Below, one piece after another: positions 34,722 to 43,038 of a stretch of 64,000 bases of DNA; the first letter of the stretch is position 1; every line of letters begins with the position of its first letter. Below the pieces are notes generated by a model that had not been told where the DNA came from, did not search any database, and saw nothing but the letters and a program-made list of their open reading frames with translations. The position numbers were made by a program, and so were the translations under genes. Origin of the DNA: VRUE01 sp963712595 (GTDB taxonomy: Bacteria > Actinomycetota > Thermoleophilia > Solirubrobacterales > 70-9); assembly GCA_963712595.1 (NCBI GenBank), contig CAVQIM010000003.1, positions 186,001-250,000 of the forward strand, read 5' to 3'.

Positions 34722-35039
34722 GTGGACCTCCTGCGCAATCTCTTCGGCAACCTGACCTCGGGCATCATCCGGCTTGCGGTCACGGCGGGCGTGCTCTTCC
34801 TCTGCTACCTCTTCATCGTCAAGCCGGTGCTGAAGACGACCAACGACGCGATCCACCAAACCGGCTTCGACCAGATCGGCAAGTCGATCGAAGGCGTCAG
34901 CAAACAGATCAAGCGCGAGGTCCACCGCTCGTTCCAGGTGACCAAGAAGCGCGGGGCCAACCCGCAGAAGCTGGTCCACTGCATTCAGCGGGCCAATGGG
35001 GACGTCAAGCGGATCGAACGCTGCACCAGAAGGTTCTGA
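34722..35039 (+). CDS. Small single-span membrane protein, unknown
   Basis: 105 residues from a GTG. One membrane span lies at about residues 13-35 (SGIIRLAVTAGVLFLCYLFI), then a basic cytoplasmic or outer part with DDAIHQTGFDQIGKSIEG-like helix, and two cysteines near the end (LVHCIQRANGDVKRIERC). I do not recognise a family. It is divergent from pafBC with a 29-base gap, so both promoters overlap and the two may be co-controlled. Confidence 0.6.
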   Translation: MDLLRNLFGNLTSGIIRLAVTAGVLFLCYLFIVKPVLKTTNDAIHQTGFDQIGKSIEGVSKQIKREVHRSFQVTKKRGANPQKLVHCIQRANGDVKRIERCTRRF

Positions 35040-35090
35040 GGACCCGCTATACGGCGTCCTCAGTCCTTGTCTAGCGACCCCTCAGAACTT

Positions 35091-36086
35091 CTAGGCGGCG
35101 CGCTGACCGAAGAAGGCCGAGCCCGAGAGAGCTCGGTCGAAGCCCGACCAGGACTCGCCGGCGGGGAGCTGGCGCTCGAGGCGGTCGAAGCTGCCGAGGC
35201 GGCCGCCGAGGTTGTCGATCATGTGGACGAGGACGGCCTCGCGGGTGGCGGGGACGACCGGGGAGCCATGTTCGAGCGAGCCGTGGTGGGCGAGGATGAT
35301 GTGCAGCACCGCCTGGGCCAGGGAGGGGTCGAAGCCGGGGATCTCCTCGATCTCGCGGCGCACCTTGTAATAGCCGAGCGGGATCTCCCCCTGGAGGCGA
35401 CCGAGGTCGGTGAGGTCGATAGCCAGCGGATCGTCGTTGTATGCCTCGGTCTTGCCGATGTCGTGCAGGAGGGCTCCGCTGACGGCGACATCGCGGTCGA
35501 TGCCGGGGAAGAAGGCGGCGGCGGCGCTGACCGCCTGGGCGACCGAGACCGTGTGCTCGAGCAGGCCGTGCCGGTAGGCCTGGTGGTAGACCTTCGCCGC
35601 CGGCGCGTCGCGAAAGCGCGCCCAGATCTCCGAGCTCTCGCCGAAGAAGCGATCGAGCAGGCGGCGCAGCTGCGGGTCCTGGACCGTGGCGAGCAGCTCG
35701 CGCAAATCGCTCTCCAGCCGCTCGAAGGAGACCTCCGATTCGACCGCGAGGTCCTCTGCCCGGTACTCGTCCTCGTCAGCAGCCCTCAGCCCGCTGAGCT
35801 TGATCTTCGAGCCCCAGCGCTCGCTGACCTCGAAGAGGCCGCTGACGTGGACCGGCGTGCCGGGCCCCGCCAGCGCGTAGAGGGCCTCCGCGTCCTCCCA
35901 GGCGACCGCCTCGCAGGTTCCGCTGGCGTCGCCGAGGGCCAGCCGCAACCAGGGCTCGCCGTTGCGCTTGCGTCGCAGCTCGCGCTCGCGAACCGCGTAG
36001 ACGCCGCCCACCCGCTGCCCGTCCTCCAGCTCGCCGAGCGGCACCCGCGCCACGATCAAGGTGTCGGTGAGAGCCTGCTGCTCCAT
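35091..36086 (-). CDS. OB-fold plus HD-domain nuclease, YhaM-like
   Basis: 331 residues from the ATG at 36086. The N-terminal OB fold (PWLRLALGDASGTCEAVAWED, VHVSGLFEVSERWGSKIKL) binds single-stranded nucleic acid. HQAYRHGLLEHTVSVAQAVS, then GALLHDIGKTEAY and LAHHGSLEHGSP, supply the HD metal ligands. Together they match YhaM, a 3'-5' exoribonuclease of Gram-positive bacteria. The C-terminus ends SGSAFFGQRAA. It lies 32 bases from the crcB pair on the same strand. Confidence 0.87.
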   Translation of the reverse strand: MEQQALTDTLIVARVPLGELEDGQRVGGVYAVRERELRRKRNGEPWLRLALGDASGTCEAVAWEDAEALYALAGPGTPVHVSGLFEVSERWGSKIKLSGLRAADEDEYRAEDLAVESEVSFERLESDLRELLATVQDPQLRRLLDRFFGESSEIWARFRDAPAAKVYHQAYRHGLLEHTVSVAQAVSAAAAFFPGIDRDVAVSGALLHDIGKTEAYNDDPLAIDLTDLGRLQGEIPLGYYKVRREIEEIPGFDPSLAQAVLHIILAHHGSLEHGSPVVPATREAVLVHMIDNLGGRLGSFDRLERQLPAGESWSGFDRALSGSAFFGQRAA

Positions 36087-36118
36087 CCGCGTCCCAAAGT
36101 AGTGACAAGCGCGGACGA

Positions 36119-36484
36119 TCAGAGTGCGGCGCCGAGCCAGTGGCCAGCGACTATCGCGGCGAATCCGGCAAGGAGGGAGAGGCCGAGGTTGAGCCAAACG
36201 AGGTGAGCGTGGCCGGCGTCGGCAAGGCGGTGGGAGTCGAGAATCCAGGTGGAGAAGGTGGTGAAAGAACCGATCCCTCCGCCGGCGACGACGATCAGCG
36301 CCTCGCCTTCGAGAGCGGCACCGGCGACGAAGCCCAGCACCAGGGTGCCGGCCAGGTTGACCGCCAGGACGCCGAGCGGGAAGGGGTGGTCGGCACGAGC
36401 GGCGACGGCGGAGTCGATCAGGAAGCGGGCTGCAGCAGCAGCGCCACCGAGCAGGCCGACGGCGACCCAGCCCGCCGCGCTCAC
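36119..36484 (-). CDS. crcB: Fluoride channel subunit CrcB/Fluc (second of pair)
   Basis: 121 residues and four membrane segments. FPLGVLAVNLAGTLVLGFVAG holds the conserved Asn, and GGGIGSFTTFSTWILDS the TTFST motif that coordinates the central Na+ and lines the pore. Such channels let fluoride leave the cell. The GTG start overlaps the stop of the other crcB gene (GTGA). Gram-positive bacteria often use two unlike subunits as an antiparallel heterodimer. Confidence 0.93.
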   Translation of the reverse strand: MSAAGWVAVGLLGGAAAAARFLIDSAVAARADHPFPLGVLAVNLAGTLVLGFVAGAALEGEALIVVAGGGIGSFTTFSTWILDSHRLADAGHAHLVWLNLGLSLLAGFAAIVAGHWLGAAL

Positions 36485-36882
36485 TCGGCCAGCTCCGGGC
36501 GCCGCTCCAACGCGATCCCGCCACGGACGCAAAGGAACCCGACCGCAAGCGTGGCGGCAAGATAGGCGGCGCTGAGCCCGAGATGGCCGGCGTCGACCAT
36601 TTCGAACAGCTCGAGCTGCATGGTCGAGAACGTCGTCAGCGTGCTGCAGATGCCGGTGGTGAGAAACGGGTGGGCAAGGCTGTCCTCCGGATGGTCGCGC
36701 AGACGGGCGACGAAGAAGCCGAGCAGGAGGGCCCCGGCCATGTTGACCGCGAAGGTTCCCCAGGGCCAGGCGCCCGGCCCGTGCGGTGCCGCCTGCGCGA
36801 GCCCGACGCGGGCAAGGGCGCCGATCACGCCACCGGCGTAGATGGCGATCAGACGGCGAAGGTCGAAGGGCGTTGCTCGCAT
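36481..36882 (-). CDS. crcB: Fluoride channel subunit CrcB/Fluc (first of pair)
   Basis: 133 residues and four membrane segments. YAGGVIGALARVGLAQ, WGTFAVNMAGALLLGFFVARL and TTGICSTLTTFSTMQLELFEM are the Fluc signature. An AGGAG site lies 7 bases upstream of the ATG. The 5' flank on this strand shows no fluoride riboswitch that I can fit. Confidence 0.93.
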   Translation of the reverse strand: MRATPFDLRRLIAIYAGGVIGALARVGLAQAAPHGPGAWPWGTFAVNMAGALLLGFFVARLRDHPEDSLAHPFLTTGICSTLTTFSTMQLELFEMVDAGHLGLSAAYLAATLAVGFLCVRGGIALERRPELAE

Positions 36883-36988
36883 CGTGGGTCTCCTATCAGC
36901 GTCAATGGACGTGGTAGGGACCGTCAGCGGGTCGAACCGCGCTTATGAAGGAGCGAGCCCCATCGCTCGAAGCGGGAAGGATAGCCGC

Positions 36989-37022
36989 ACACCATTCATC
37001 GACGTTCATCGATGAATGGTGT
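36989..37022. promoter_or_regulatory. ArsR operator: 14-bp inverted repeat
   Basis: ACACCATTCATCGA (36989-37002) and TCGATGAATGGTGT (37009-37022) form a perfect repeat around six bases. It ends one base before the -10 hexamer of arsR, so a bound dimer would block RNA polymerase. The ATTCATCGA...TCGATGAAT style resembles operators of other ArsR proteins. Confidence 0.8.
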
Positions 37023-37028
37023 TAGCGT
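37023..37028 (+). promoter_or_regulatory. Leaderless -10 element of arsR
   Basis: TAGCGT is followed by seven bases and the arsR ATG at 37036. It abuts the operator repeat on its left. Confidence 0.5.
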
Positions 37029-37035
37029 TCGTCGC

Positions 37036-37371
37036 ATGGCCTTGGCCGAGCTCCCTGTGATCAATTGCTGCACGCCGCTGGCTGGGTCGTCCCTTACCGA
37101 GCAGCGGGCGGGTGATCTCGAGGCGGTGCTGAAGGCCCTCGCGGACCGGCACCGGCTGCGCATCGTCAACCTGTTGCTGCAGGCGGGCGGCAAACCGGTC
37201 TGCGTTTGCGAGGTGCAGCCGCTACTCGGCCTCGCGCAGGGGACGGTCAGCCACCACCTCAAGCAGCTGGTCGAGGCCGGTGTGATCGAGCGCGAGGCCC
37301 GTGGCACCTACAGCTATTTCAGCCTCGTGCCGGGGGCGCTCGACGCGGTGCGGGAGGTGTTCTCGAGATGA
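37036..37371 (+). CDS. arsR: ArsR arsenic-responsive repressor
   Basis: 111 residues from the ATG at 37036, which the leaderless hexamer supports over a start at 37012. The winged helix is LEAVLKALADRHRLRIVNLLLQAG and QGTVSHHLKQLVEAGVIEREARG. KPVCVCEVQPLL places a C-x-C pair on helix 3, as in ELCVCDL of classical arsenite sensors; a further INCC pair lies near the N-terminus. It should leave the operator when As(III) binds. It starts the arsR-aquaporin-arsC operon. Confidence 0.9.
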   Translation: MALAELPVINCCTPLAGSSLTEQRAGDLEAVLKALADRHRLRIVNLLLQAGGKPVCVCEVQPLLGLAQGTVSHHLKQLVEAGVIEREARGTYSYFSLVPGALDAVREVFSR

Positions 37372-38042
37372 GCGTACGTCCCGATCTGCCGCGCCGCGCT
37401 GCCGCCGAGGCATTCGGCGCCTTCGCCCTCGTCTTCGCAGGCTGCGGGGCGATCGTCAGCGACAGCGTCCACGCCGGCGTCCTCGGCGCGGTCGGGGTCT
37501 CGCTCGTCTTCGGCCTGGTGATCATGGCGATGGTCTACGCCACCGGCCACCTCTCCGGCGCTCACCTCAACCCCGCGGTGACACTGGCCTTCGTTCTCAC
37601 CCGGCACTTCCCTCGCCGCGAGGCCCTCGCCTACGTCGCCGCCCAGCTGCTCGGCGCGATCGCCGCGGCTGCCCTGCTTCTCGCCGTCTGGCCGAGCCAG
37701 CCGGCGGCGCTCGGCACCACCCTGCCCAGCGTCGGCGACGGCAGCGCTCTCGTCTACGAGGGGGTCCTGACCGCCTTCCTGATGTTCGTGATCATGGCCG
37801 TCGCCACCGACACCCGCGCAGTGGGGGCGGGAGCTGCGATCGCGATCGGCGGCACGGTCGGCCTCGACGCGCTCTTCGGCGGGCCGATCACCGGAGCCTC
37901 GATGAACCCGGCCCGCTCGATCGGCCCCGCGCTCGTCTCGGGGGAGCTCCAAGACCTCTGGATCTACATCGCCGCCCCTGTCGCCGGCGCCGCCATCGGC
38001 GCGCTCGCCTACCAGCTCGTCCGCGGGGAGCACCCGGCCTGA
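37368..38042 (+). CDS. Aquaglyceroporin (MIP family), AqpS-like
   Basis: 224 residues, six membrane segments and the two half-helix motifs HLNPAVTLAFV and GASMNPARSIGPAL. Between arsR and arsC such a channel is known from Sinorhizobium meliloti (aqpS), where arsenite made by ArsC leaves the cell passively through it. No arsenite pump gene (arsB/acr3) is present, which fits that scheme. The ATG overlaps the arsR stop as ATGA. Confidence 0.9.
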   Translation: MSVRPDLPRRAAAEAFGAFALVFAGCGAIVSDSVHAGVLGAVGVSLVFGLVIMAMVYATGHLSGAHLNPAVTLAFVLTRHFPRREALAYVAAQLLGAIAAAALLLAVWPSQPAALGTTLPSVGDGSALVYEGVLTAFLMFVIMAVATDTRAVGAGAAIAIGGTVGLDALFGGPITGASMNPARSIGPALVSGELQDLWIYIAAPVAGAAIGALAYQLVRGEHPA

Positions 38043-38434
38043 TGGCCCGCGTCCTCTTCGTCTGCCTCCACAACGCCGGCCGCTCGCAGATGAGCGAGGC
38101 ACTCTTCGCCCGTGCAGCGGCGGGGAGCCACGAGGCCCGCTCGGCCGGCACGACACCGGCGGTGCGCGTCCACCCCGAGGTGGTCGAGGCGATGCGCGAG
38201 CTGGGAATCGAGCTGGCCGCGAGGCTGCCCCGCAGGCTGACCCCCGCCGACGCCGAGTGGGCCGACGTCGTGGTGACGATGGGCTGCGGTGACGAGTGCC
38301 CCTACGTCCCCGGCAAGCGCTACCTCGACTGGGAGCTCGAGGACCCCAAGGGCCGCCCGCTCGACGAGGTCCGCGCCACCCGCGACGAGATCGAGCGCCG
38401 GGTGGTCGAGCTGGTCGCCGAGCTCAACGACTGA
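38042..38434 (+). CDS. arsC: Arsenate reductase, low-molecular-weight phosphatase type
   Basis: 130 residues. VLFVCLHNAGRSQMSEALF is the P-loop C8-X5-R14, and VVTMGCGDECPYVPGKRYLDWELEDP contains the cysteines expected in thioredoxin- or mycothiol-linked ArsC enzymes. It reduces arsenate to arsenite. It shares one base with the aquaporin stop (TGATG). Confidence 0.93.
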   Translation: MARVLFVCLHNAGRSQMSEALFARAAAGSHEARSAGTTPAVRVHPEVVEAMRELGIELAARLPRRLTPADAEWADVVVTMGCGDECPYVPGKRYLDWELEDPKGRPLDEVRATRDEIERRVVELVAELND

Positions 38435-38506
38435 CTTTCGTTTTTACCCGGTGCATAGCCCCGCATAAAGGCGAAGTCAGCGGCGATTTGGCAGAGTCGG
38501 GACACG

Positions 38507-39376
38507 ATGAGGCTTTGTCGATTCGCCACGAGCGCGGGGGGCCAGGCGCTTGGGGTAGTCGCGGGCGAGGAAGTCGTCGACCTCTCGGGGACGGACCTTC
38601 CTGCCGAACCGGCGGCGGCACTGGCCGAGGTGGGACGGGGCGGACTGGAGAAGCTGGCAGCGGGTGCACCGCGCTTCGCTCTCGACCAAGTGCGGCTCCT
38701 CGCCCCCGCGGCCCCGCGCAAGTACCTGGCGATCGCGCTCAACTACGCGGACCACATCGCCGAGATGGGGATGGAGGCGCCCGAGGTGCCGGTCTTCTTC
38801 AACAAGCAGGTGAGCTGCGTCGTCGGCCCGGGCGAGGACGTGCACATGCCGAAGGTCTCGACCCTGCTCGACTACGAGGCGGAGCTTGCCTTGGTGATCG
38901 GCAGGCGCTGCCGCCACGTCCCGGTCGAGCGAGCCCATGAGGTGATCGCCGGCTACACCTGCGCCAACGACCTCAGCGTCCGCGACTGGCAGGGCCGCGC
39001 CCAGACGATGACGATCGGCAAGTCCTTCGACACGCATGGGCCGCTCGGGCCCTGGCTGGTCACGCCCGAGGAGCTGGGCGACCCGCAGGACCTGCGCATC
39101 CGCTGCTTCGTCAACGAGGAGATGCGCCAGGACGCGAGCAGCGGCGAGATGGTCTTCGACTGCTTCCAGCAGGTCTCCCACCTATCGGAAGCGTTCACGC
39201 TGGAGCCGGGCGACGTGATCGCAACCGGCACGCCGGCAGGCGTCGGCATCGGCCGCAAGCCGATCCGCGAGAACGTGCTCAAGGTCGGCGATACGGTGCG
39301 CGTCGAGATCGAGCGAATCGGCGAGCTCGTCAACACGGTGGTGCCCGAGCCCGAAGGCTTCCTCTCCGGCGCGTAG
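38507..39376 (+). CDS. Fumarylacetoacetate hydrolase family protein
   Basis: 289 residues. YLAIALNYADHIAEMGMEAPEVPVFFNKQ, then DYEAELALVIGRRCRHV (metal-binding Glu), CANDLSVRDWQ and GDVIATGTPAGVGIGRKP are the FAH/HHDD-isomerase motifs. Such enzymes cleave or decarboxylate 1,3-dicarbonyl products in aromatic breakdown, or act as acylpyruvases. No pathway genes lie nearby, so the substrate is open. Confidence 0.92.
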   Translation: MRLCRFATSAGGQALGVVAGEEVVDLSGTDLPAEPAAALAEVGRGGLEKLAAGAPRFALDQVRLLAPAAPRKYLAIALNYADHIAEMGMEAPEVPVFFNKQVSCVVGPGEDVHMPKVSTLLDYEAELALVIGRRCRHVPVERAHEVIAGYTCANDLSVRDWQGRAQTMTIGKSFDTHGPLGPWLVTPEELGDPQDLRIRCFVNEEMRQDASSGEMVFDCFQQVSHLSEAFTLEPGDVIATGTPAGVGIGRKPIRENVLKVGDTVRVEIERIGELVNTVVPEPEGFLSGA

Positions 39377-39387
39377 GAGCAGGCGCG

Positions 39388-40119
39388 CTACTGCTGCTGG
39401 CGATGCACCTCGGTGGCGGCCGCCTGGTCGCGCGGTCGCACGACGATCTCGTCGACGTTGACGTGCGGTGGCTGCGCCGTCGCCCAGCGGATGCACTCGG
39501 CGACGTCCTCCGCCGCCAGCGGCCGCATGCCCTCGTAGACGCGATCCGCCGCCGCCTCGTCGCCGTCGAAGCGAACCAGCGAGAACTCGGTCTCGACCAT
39601 GCCGGGCGCGATCTCGGTGATCCGCACCGGCTGGCCGAGCAGCTCCAGCCGCAGCACCCGCAGCATCGCCCTTTGCGCGTGCTTGGCGGCGTTGTAGCCG
39701 GCGCCACCGCGGTAGGGCTCGAAGGCGGCAATGCTGGTCACGCCGACGATGTGACCGTCGCCGGAGGCGACGAGGGCCGGCAGCAGAGCGCGGCTCAACC
39801 GCATCGTGCCGGTGACGTTGGTCTCGTACATCCGCCGCCACTTCTCCTCGTCGGCCTCGCCGACCGGTTCGAGGCCGAGCGCGCCGCCGGCGTTGTTGAC
39901 CAGCAGGTCGCAGCGCTCCAGCCCCGCGGCGAGCTCCGCAACCGACCCGGGATCGGTCACGTCGAGGGAGACCGCTTCCCCTCCGATTTCGCCCGCCAGC
40001 TCCTCGAGCCGGCGCAGCCGCCGCGCCCCGAGCACGGTGTGCCAGCCATCGGCTGCCAGGGCTCGCGCCGTGGCGGCACCAATGCCGCTGGAGGCGCCGG
40101 TGATCACCGCGGTCCGCAT
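39388..40119 (-). CDS. SDR-family oxidoreductase
   Basis: 243 residues. VITGASSGIGAATARAL (TGxxxGIG), LVNNAGGALG, VGVTSIAAF and YNAAKHAQRAML (Tyr-x-x-x-Lys) make it a classical SDR. It reduces or oxidises a small molecule with NAD(P). It is convergent with the FAH gene; a pathway link is not shown. TAGGGT lies seven bases before the ATG. Confidence 0.92.
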   Translation of the reverse strand: MRTAVITGASSGIGAATARALAADGWHTVLGARRLRRLEELAGEIGGEAVSLDVTDPGSVAELAAGLERCDLLVNNAGGALGLEPVGEADEEKWRRMYETNVTGTMRLSRALLPALVASGDGHIVGVTSIAAFEPYRGGAGYNAAKHAQRAMLRVLRLELLGQPVRITEIAPGMVETEFSLVRFDGDEAAADRVYEGMRPLAAEDVAECIRWATAQPPHVNVDEIVVRPRDQAAATEVHRQQQ

Positions 40120-40126
40120 CGTCGCG

Positions 40127-40132
40127 ACCCTA
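40127..40132 (-). promoter_or_regulatory. Leaderless -10 element of the SDR gene
   Basis: TAGGGT on the minus strand, then CGCGACG, then the ATG at 40119. Confidence 0.45.
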
Positions 40133-40203
40133 GCGGGCCGTCGTCGTGGCGGCCGATCGAGGCGTGACTAATCATCAAAAAAACCTGTATGGTCCTCGCA
40201 TCC

Positions 40204-40785
40204 ATGCGGCATTTTTTCCTTGCCTTCTGTCTTCTCGTCGCGGTCGCCGCCATCGCGGGGTGCGGTGGCTCGTCCGGCTCCAGCTCCGATTCATCCGACA
40301 CCAGCTCGAGCTCATCCGACACCAGCTCGGCTCCGGTGGACTCGACGAGCTCGACGCAGGAAGAAACGAGTGGCCAGCCCCTGGCGAAATCGGAGTTCAT
40401 CGCCCAGGCCGATGACATCTGCACAACGATTCAGAAGGAAGTCGCCCCCGTTGAAGCGAGCTTCCAGCAGCTCAGCGAAACCGCCAAAAGCGCCAGCGAA
40501 TTCAAAAAAGTCGCAGACGTGCTCAGGGAACTGGTCGGCTACTCGGCAAAAGGGATCGAGCAAATCCAGGAACTCGAACCGCCGGCGGCCGACCAGGACA
40601 CGATCAACGTCTACGTCGGCACGGTCAACTCCCGCATCTCGACGGGCAAGGAATTCGCCGATGCGCTCGAAGCCGGTGAACAGGAACAGGTCAGTAGCCT
40701 GAGCGAAAAAGGCAGCGCGATCAGCAAAGAAGTGGAACAGACCGCCAAGAGCTACGGCTTCAAGGTCTGCGGCAACGCGAAATAA
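40204..40785 (+). CDS. Lipoprotein of unknown function
   Basis: 193 residues from the ATG at 40204. MRHFFLAFCLLVAVAAIAGC is a lipoprotein signal with the lipid-bearing Cys at residue 20. A serine/aspartate/threonine-rich linker of about 45 residues follows, then a helical domain (FIAQADDICTTIQKEVAPVE onward) ending GFKVCGNAK; two cysteines could pair. This plan is common in actinobacterial cell-surface lipoproteins with no known role. Codon use is AT-richer than in neighbours. Confidence 0.8.
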   Translation: MRHFFLAFCLLVAVAAIAGCGGSSGSSSDSSDTSSSSSDTSSAPVDSTSSTQEETSGQPLAKSEFIAQADDICTTIQKEVAPVEASFQQLSETAKSASEFKKVADVLRELVGYSAKGIEQIQELEPPAADQDTINVYVGTVNSRISTGKEFADALEAGEQEQVSSLSEKGSAISKEVEQTAKSYGFKVCGNAK

Positions 40786-40859
40786 GCCGCGGACGCGCGA
40801 TCGTCCGGAAACAGCTCGAGAAAACGAGGGCGTCGACGCCTCTGGGGTAATCGAGATGA

Positions 40860-42698
40860 TTGGATTACCGGATCGACGCTCGAGCCCAATCATTCGATGC
40901 GATCTTTAGGCGCGACGTCCGCTACATGGCGCCCGTGTTTCAACGGCGCTACGCCTGGGAGCGCGAGCGCCAGTGGGAACCGTTCTGGATCGACGTCCTG
41001 GAGGTCGTCAAGGCTTATGTCGACGCTGCCGGGCCTAGGGCATCCGCACCTCTTAGCGATGAGCTGCCGGTGCACTTTCTCGGTGCGATCGTCGTCAAGC
41101 TCATGCCCTTCGGCACCGGCCAGCTCGAGCTCCGGGAGATCATCGACGGGCAGCAGCGGCTGACGACGATTCAGCTTCTGGTCGGAGCCGCGGCGCATGC
41201 GCTCGCACGCTTCGGCGCCTCCGAGCAAGCCGAAGTCCTGCGCGACCTGCTGGAGAACCGCCCCTACCTCACCAAGGGGGAGCCCGACGCGGCATTCAAG
41301 GTTTGGCCGACGAAGCACGACCGCGCCGCTTTCCGCACCGTGATGAGCGATGGCGAGGTCGACTCCTCGCTCCGCAACCACCGGATCGTCCAAGCCTTCG
41401 ACTACTTCGAGGGCGCGATCACCGAATGGGCCGCCGCCATCCCCGAAGCCGAGCGGGAAATTCACTTCCAGGCGCTCGAGGCGGTGGTTCGCTCACAGCT
41501 CAAGATCGTCTGGATCGACCTCGACACGCGCGACAACGCGCAAGTCATCTTCGAGACGCTCAACGACCGCGGCTCGCCGCTCAACGCGATCGACCTGGTC
41601 AAGAACTTCGTCTTCCAGCACGAGCGGGGAGGCGACGAGGCCGAGGAGCTCTACGAGCGCCACTGGGTTTGGATCGAGGACGACTGGTGGCAGGAGAAGA
41701 TCCGGCTTGGCCGGCTCGACCGGGTCCGCGCCGACGTCTTCCTCCAGCACTGGCTCCAGATGAGGCTCGGAACGGAGGTCAACTCCGACTATCTCTTCAA
41801 GTCCTTCTCGAAAATGTTCGAAACGGACTCGCCCGACGTGAAGTCGCTGATCCCGGAGTTCGCCGAGGACGCACGCCTGTATCGCTCGTTCTCGTCCCAG
41901 CCGGCAGGGTCACCAAGGCGCGAATTCTTCGAGCGGCTGAAGACGCTGAACACCACCACCCCCTTTCCCCTGGTGCTCTACCTCTTCAAGCAACCCGCCA
42001 ACCTGCTGAGCGCCGCGGACCTCGATCGCTGCCTGGCGACGATCGAGGACTACCTGGTGCGGCGCATGCTGATGCGGGGATCCGCCCAGGGCTACAACCG
42101 CCTCTTCACCGAACTGGTCAAGGAGGTCAAGGCGGTCGAGGCAGAGCCCGGGCGCGCACCGGAGATCATCGAGCGCCAGCTCGCCAGGATGGAGGGAGCG
42201 TCCCGTATTTGGCCACGGGACGCCGACCTGATGCCGGTGCTAACCCAGAACCGTGCCTATGGATCAGGGGCCATCGCGAGGGAACGACTGCTCGACGTGC
42301 TCTGGGAGGTGGAGCGCACCCAGCTGAGGACCGTGAAGCACGAGCAGCTCGCACGGCCGGAGAAACTCCAGATCGAGCACATCATGCCCCAGAAATGGCC
42401 CAAAAACTGGCCGCTCCCGGCGGACGGCAGCACCTCCGAGGCAGAGCGCGAAGCGGCAATCAACCTGCTTGGCAACCTCACCCTCGTCACCGACAGACTG
42501 AACCCGGCGATGTCAAACGCGGCCTGGGAGACGAAGCGACCGGAGCTAACCCAGCACAGCCTCCTGGCAATGAACCAGCAACTCGTGGACAGCAACCCCG
42601 ACAGCTTCGACGAGAGCTCGATCGCCAGCCGCGGCGAGCGGCTCGCGAGACACATCCTCGCGACCTGGCCCGGACCGCCACCAAGCTCCGGCCCCTAG
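40860..42698 (+). CDS. GmrSD-like DUF262/DUF1524 protein (type IV restriction)
   Basis: 612 residues from a TTG, the first possible start; it keeps the conserved SFDAIFRRDVRYMAPVFQRRYAWER opening. D96-GQQR (EIIDGQQRLTTIQLL) is the DUF262 nucleotide-binding and hydrolysis motif. The C-terminal DUF1524 part has QIEHIMPQKW (H507) and LGNLTLVTDRLNPAMSNAAW, a His-Me-finger nuclease. GmrSD cuts phage DNA with glucosylated hydroxymethylcytosine; related proteins form part of other defence systems. It lies just left of the tRNA-Phe-derived repeat. Confidence 0.9.
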   Translation: MDYRIDARAQSFDAIFRRDVRYMAPVFQRRYAWERERQWEPFWIDVLEVVKAYVDAAGPRASAPLSDELPVHFLGAIVVKLMPFGTGQLELREIIDGQQRLTTIQLLVGAAAHALARFGASEQAEVLRDLLENRPYLTKGEPDAAFKVWPTKHDRAAFRTVMSDGEVDSSLRNHRIVQAFDYFEGAITEWAAAIPEAEREIHFQALEAVVRSQLKIVWIDLDTRDNAQVIFETLNDRGSPLNAIDLVKNFVFQHERGGDEAEELYERHWVWIEDDWWQEKIRLGRLDRVRADVFLQHWLQMRLGTEVNSDYLFKSFSKMFETDSPDVKSLIPEFAEDARLYRSFSSQPAGSPRREFFERLKTLNTTTPFPLVLYLFKQPANLLSAADLDRCLATIEDYLVRRMLMRGSAQGYNRLFTELVKEVKAVEAEPGRAPEIIERQLARMEGASRIWPRDADLMPVLTQNRAYGSGAIARERLLDVLWEVERTQLRTVKHEQLARPEKLQIEHIMPQKWPKNWPLPADGSTSEAEREAAINLLGNLTLVTDRLNPAMSNAAWETKRPELTQHSLLAMNQQLVDSNPDSFDESSIASRGERLARHILATWPGPPPSSGP

Positions 42699-43038
42699 GC
42701 CCTCGCCCCCCAGCCCGGACCACGCACTCGATCGAGCGATCGATGGCGAGGGTGGGAACCGAACCCCCGACACCACGCTTTTCGGCTGTTTTCGGACGGC
42801 GCGTTGACCCAGTGTGACCTGAGCGGCGTGAACAGCACGCGCTGCAGGGTGGTTCTCACCGCTGCGAGGTGCGCAGCTCCAGCTCATGCCGCGCCTCACG
42901 AGCGAGTGCGGCGTCACTTACCGCCCCCTGGCGCGCCCGCAACCCGGCGGCGCGATCGAGAGGACCGAAGTGTGATGATGTGCTCCTCTTGCTCGCCGTT
43001 GTGCTTCTCGGTCATGGCGACAATCGACCCTACCGGCC
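42699..43038. other. Gene-poor stretch with tRNA-derived repeat
   Basis: Apart from the tRNA-Phe fragment described separately, I see only a 33-codon minus-strand ORF (42914-43015) without a ribosome binding site. No promoter or terminator stands out. Confidence 0.5.
42729..42787 (-). mobile_element. Partial tRNA-Phe copy, putative attachment site
   Basis: Over 42737-42787 it matches 46637-46687 at 45 of 51 positions, including 22 identical bases that cover the acceptor 3' strand and T-stem edge. The intact tRNA-Phe gene lies exactly 3,900 bases to the right. The fragment keeps the GAA anticodon-loop remnant but lacks the 5' half. Such a 3'-end duplication is what tRNA-targeting integrases leave. 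The six mismatches suggest a foreign tRNA source or age. Confidence 0.75.

Noticed and set aside
36883..37000. Fluoride riboswitch upstream of crcB
   Set aside because: Only isolated fragments of the consensus are present; the conserved GG-GATGG start and pseudoknot partners could not be placed.
42914..43015. 33-codon minus-strand ORF after abiEii
   Set aside because: It has no ribosome binding site, no duplicate and no motif; kept only as a note.
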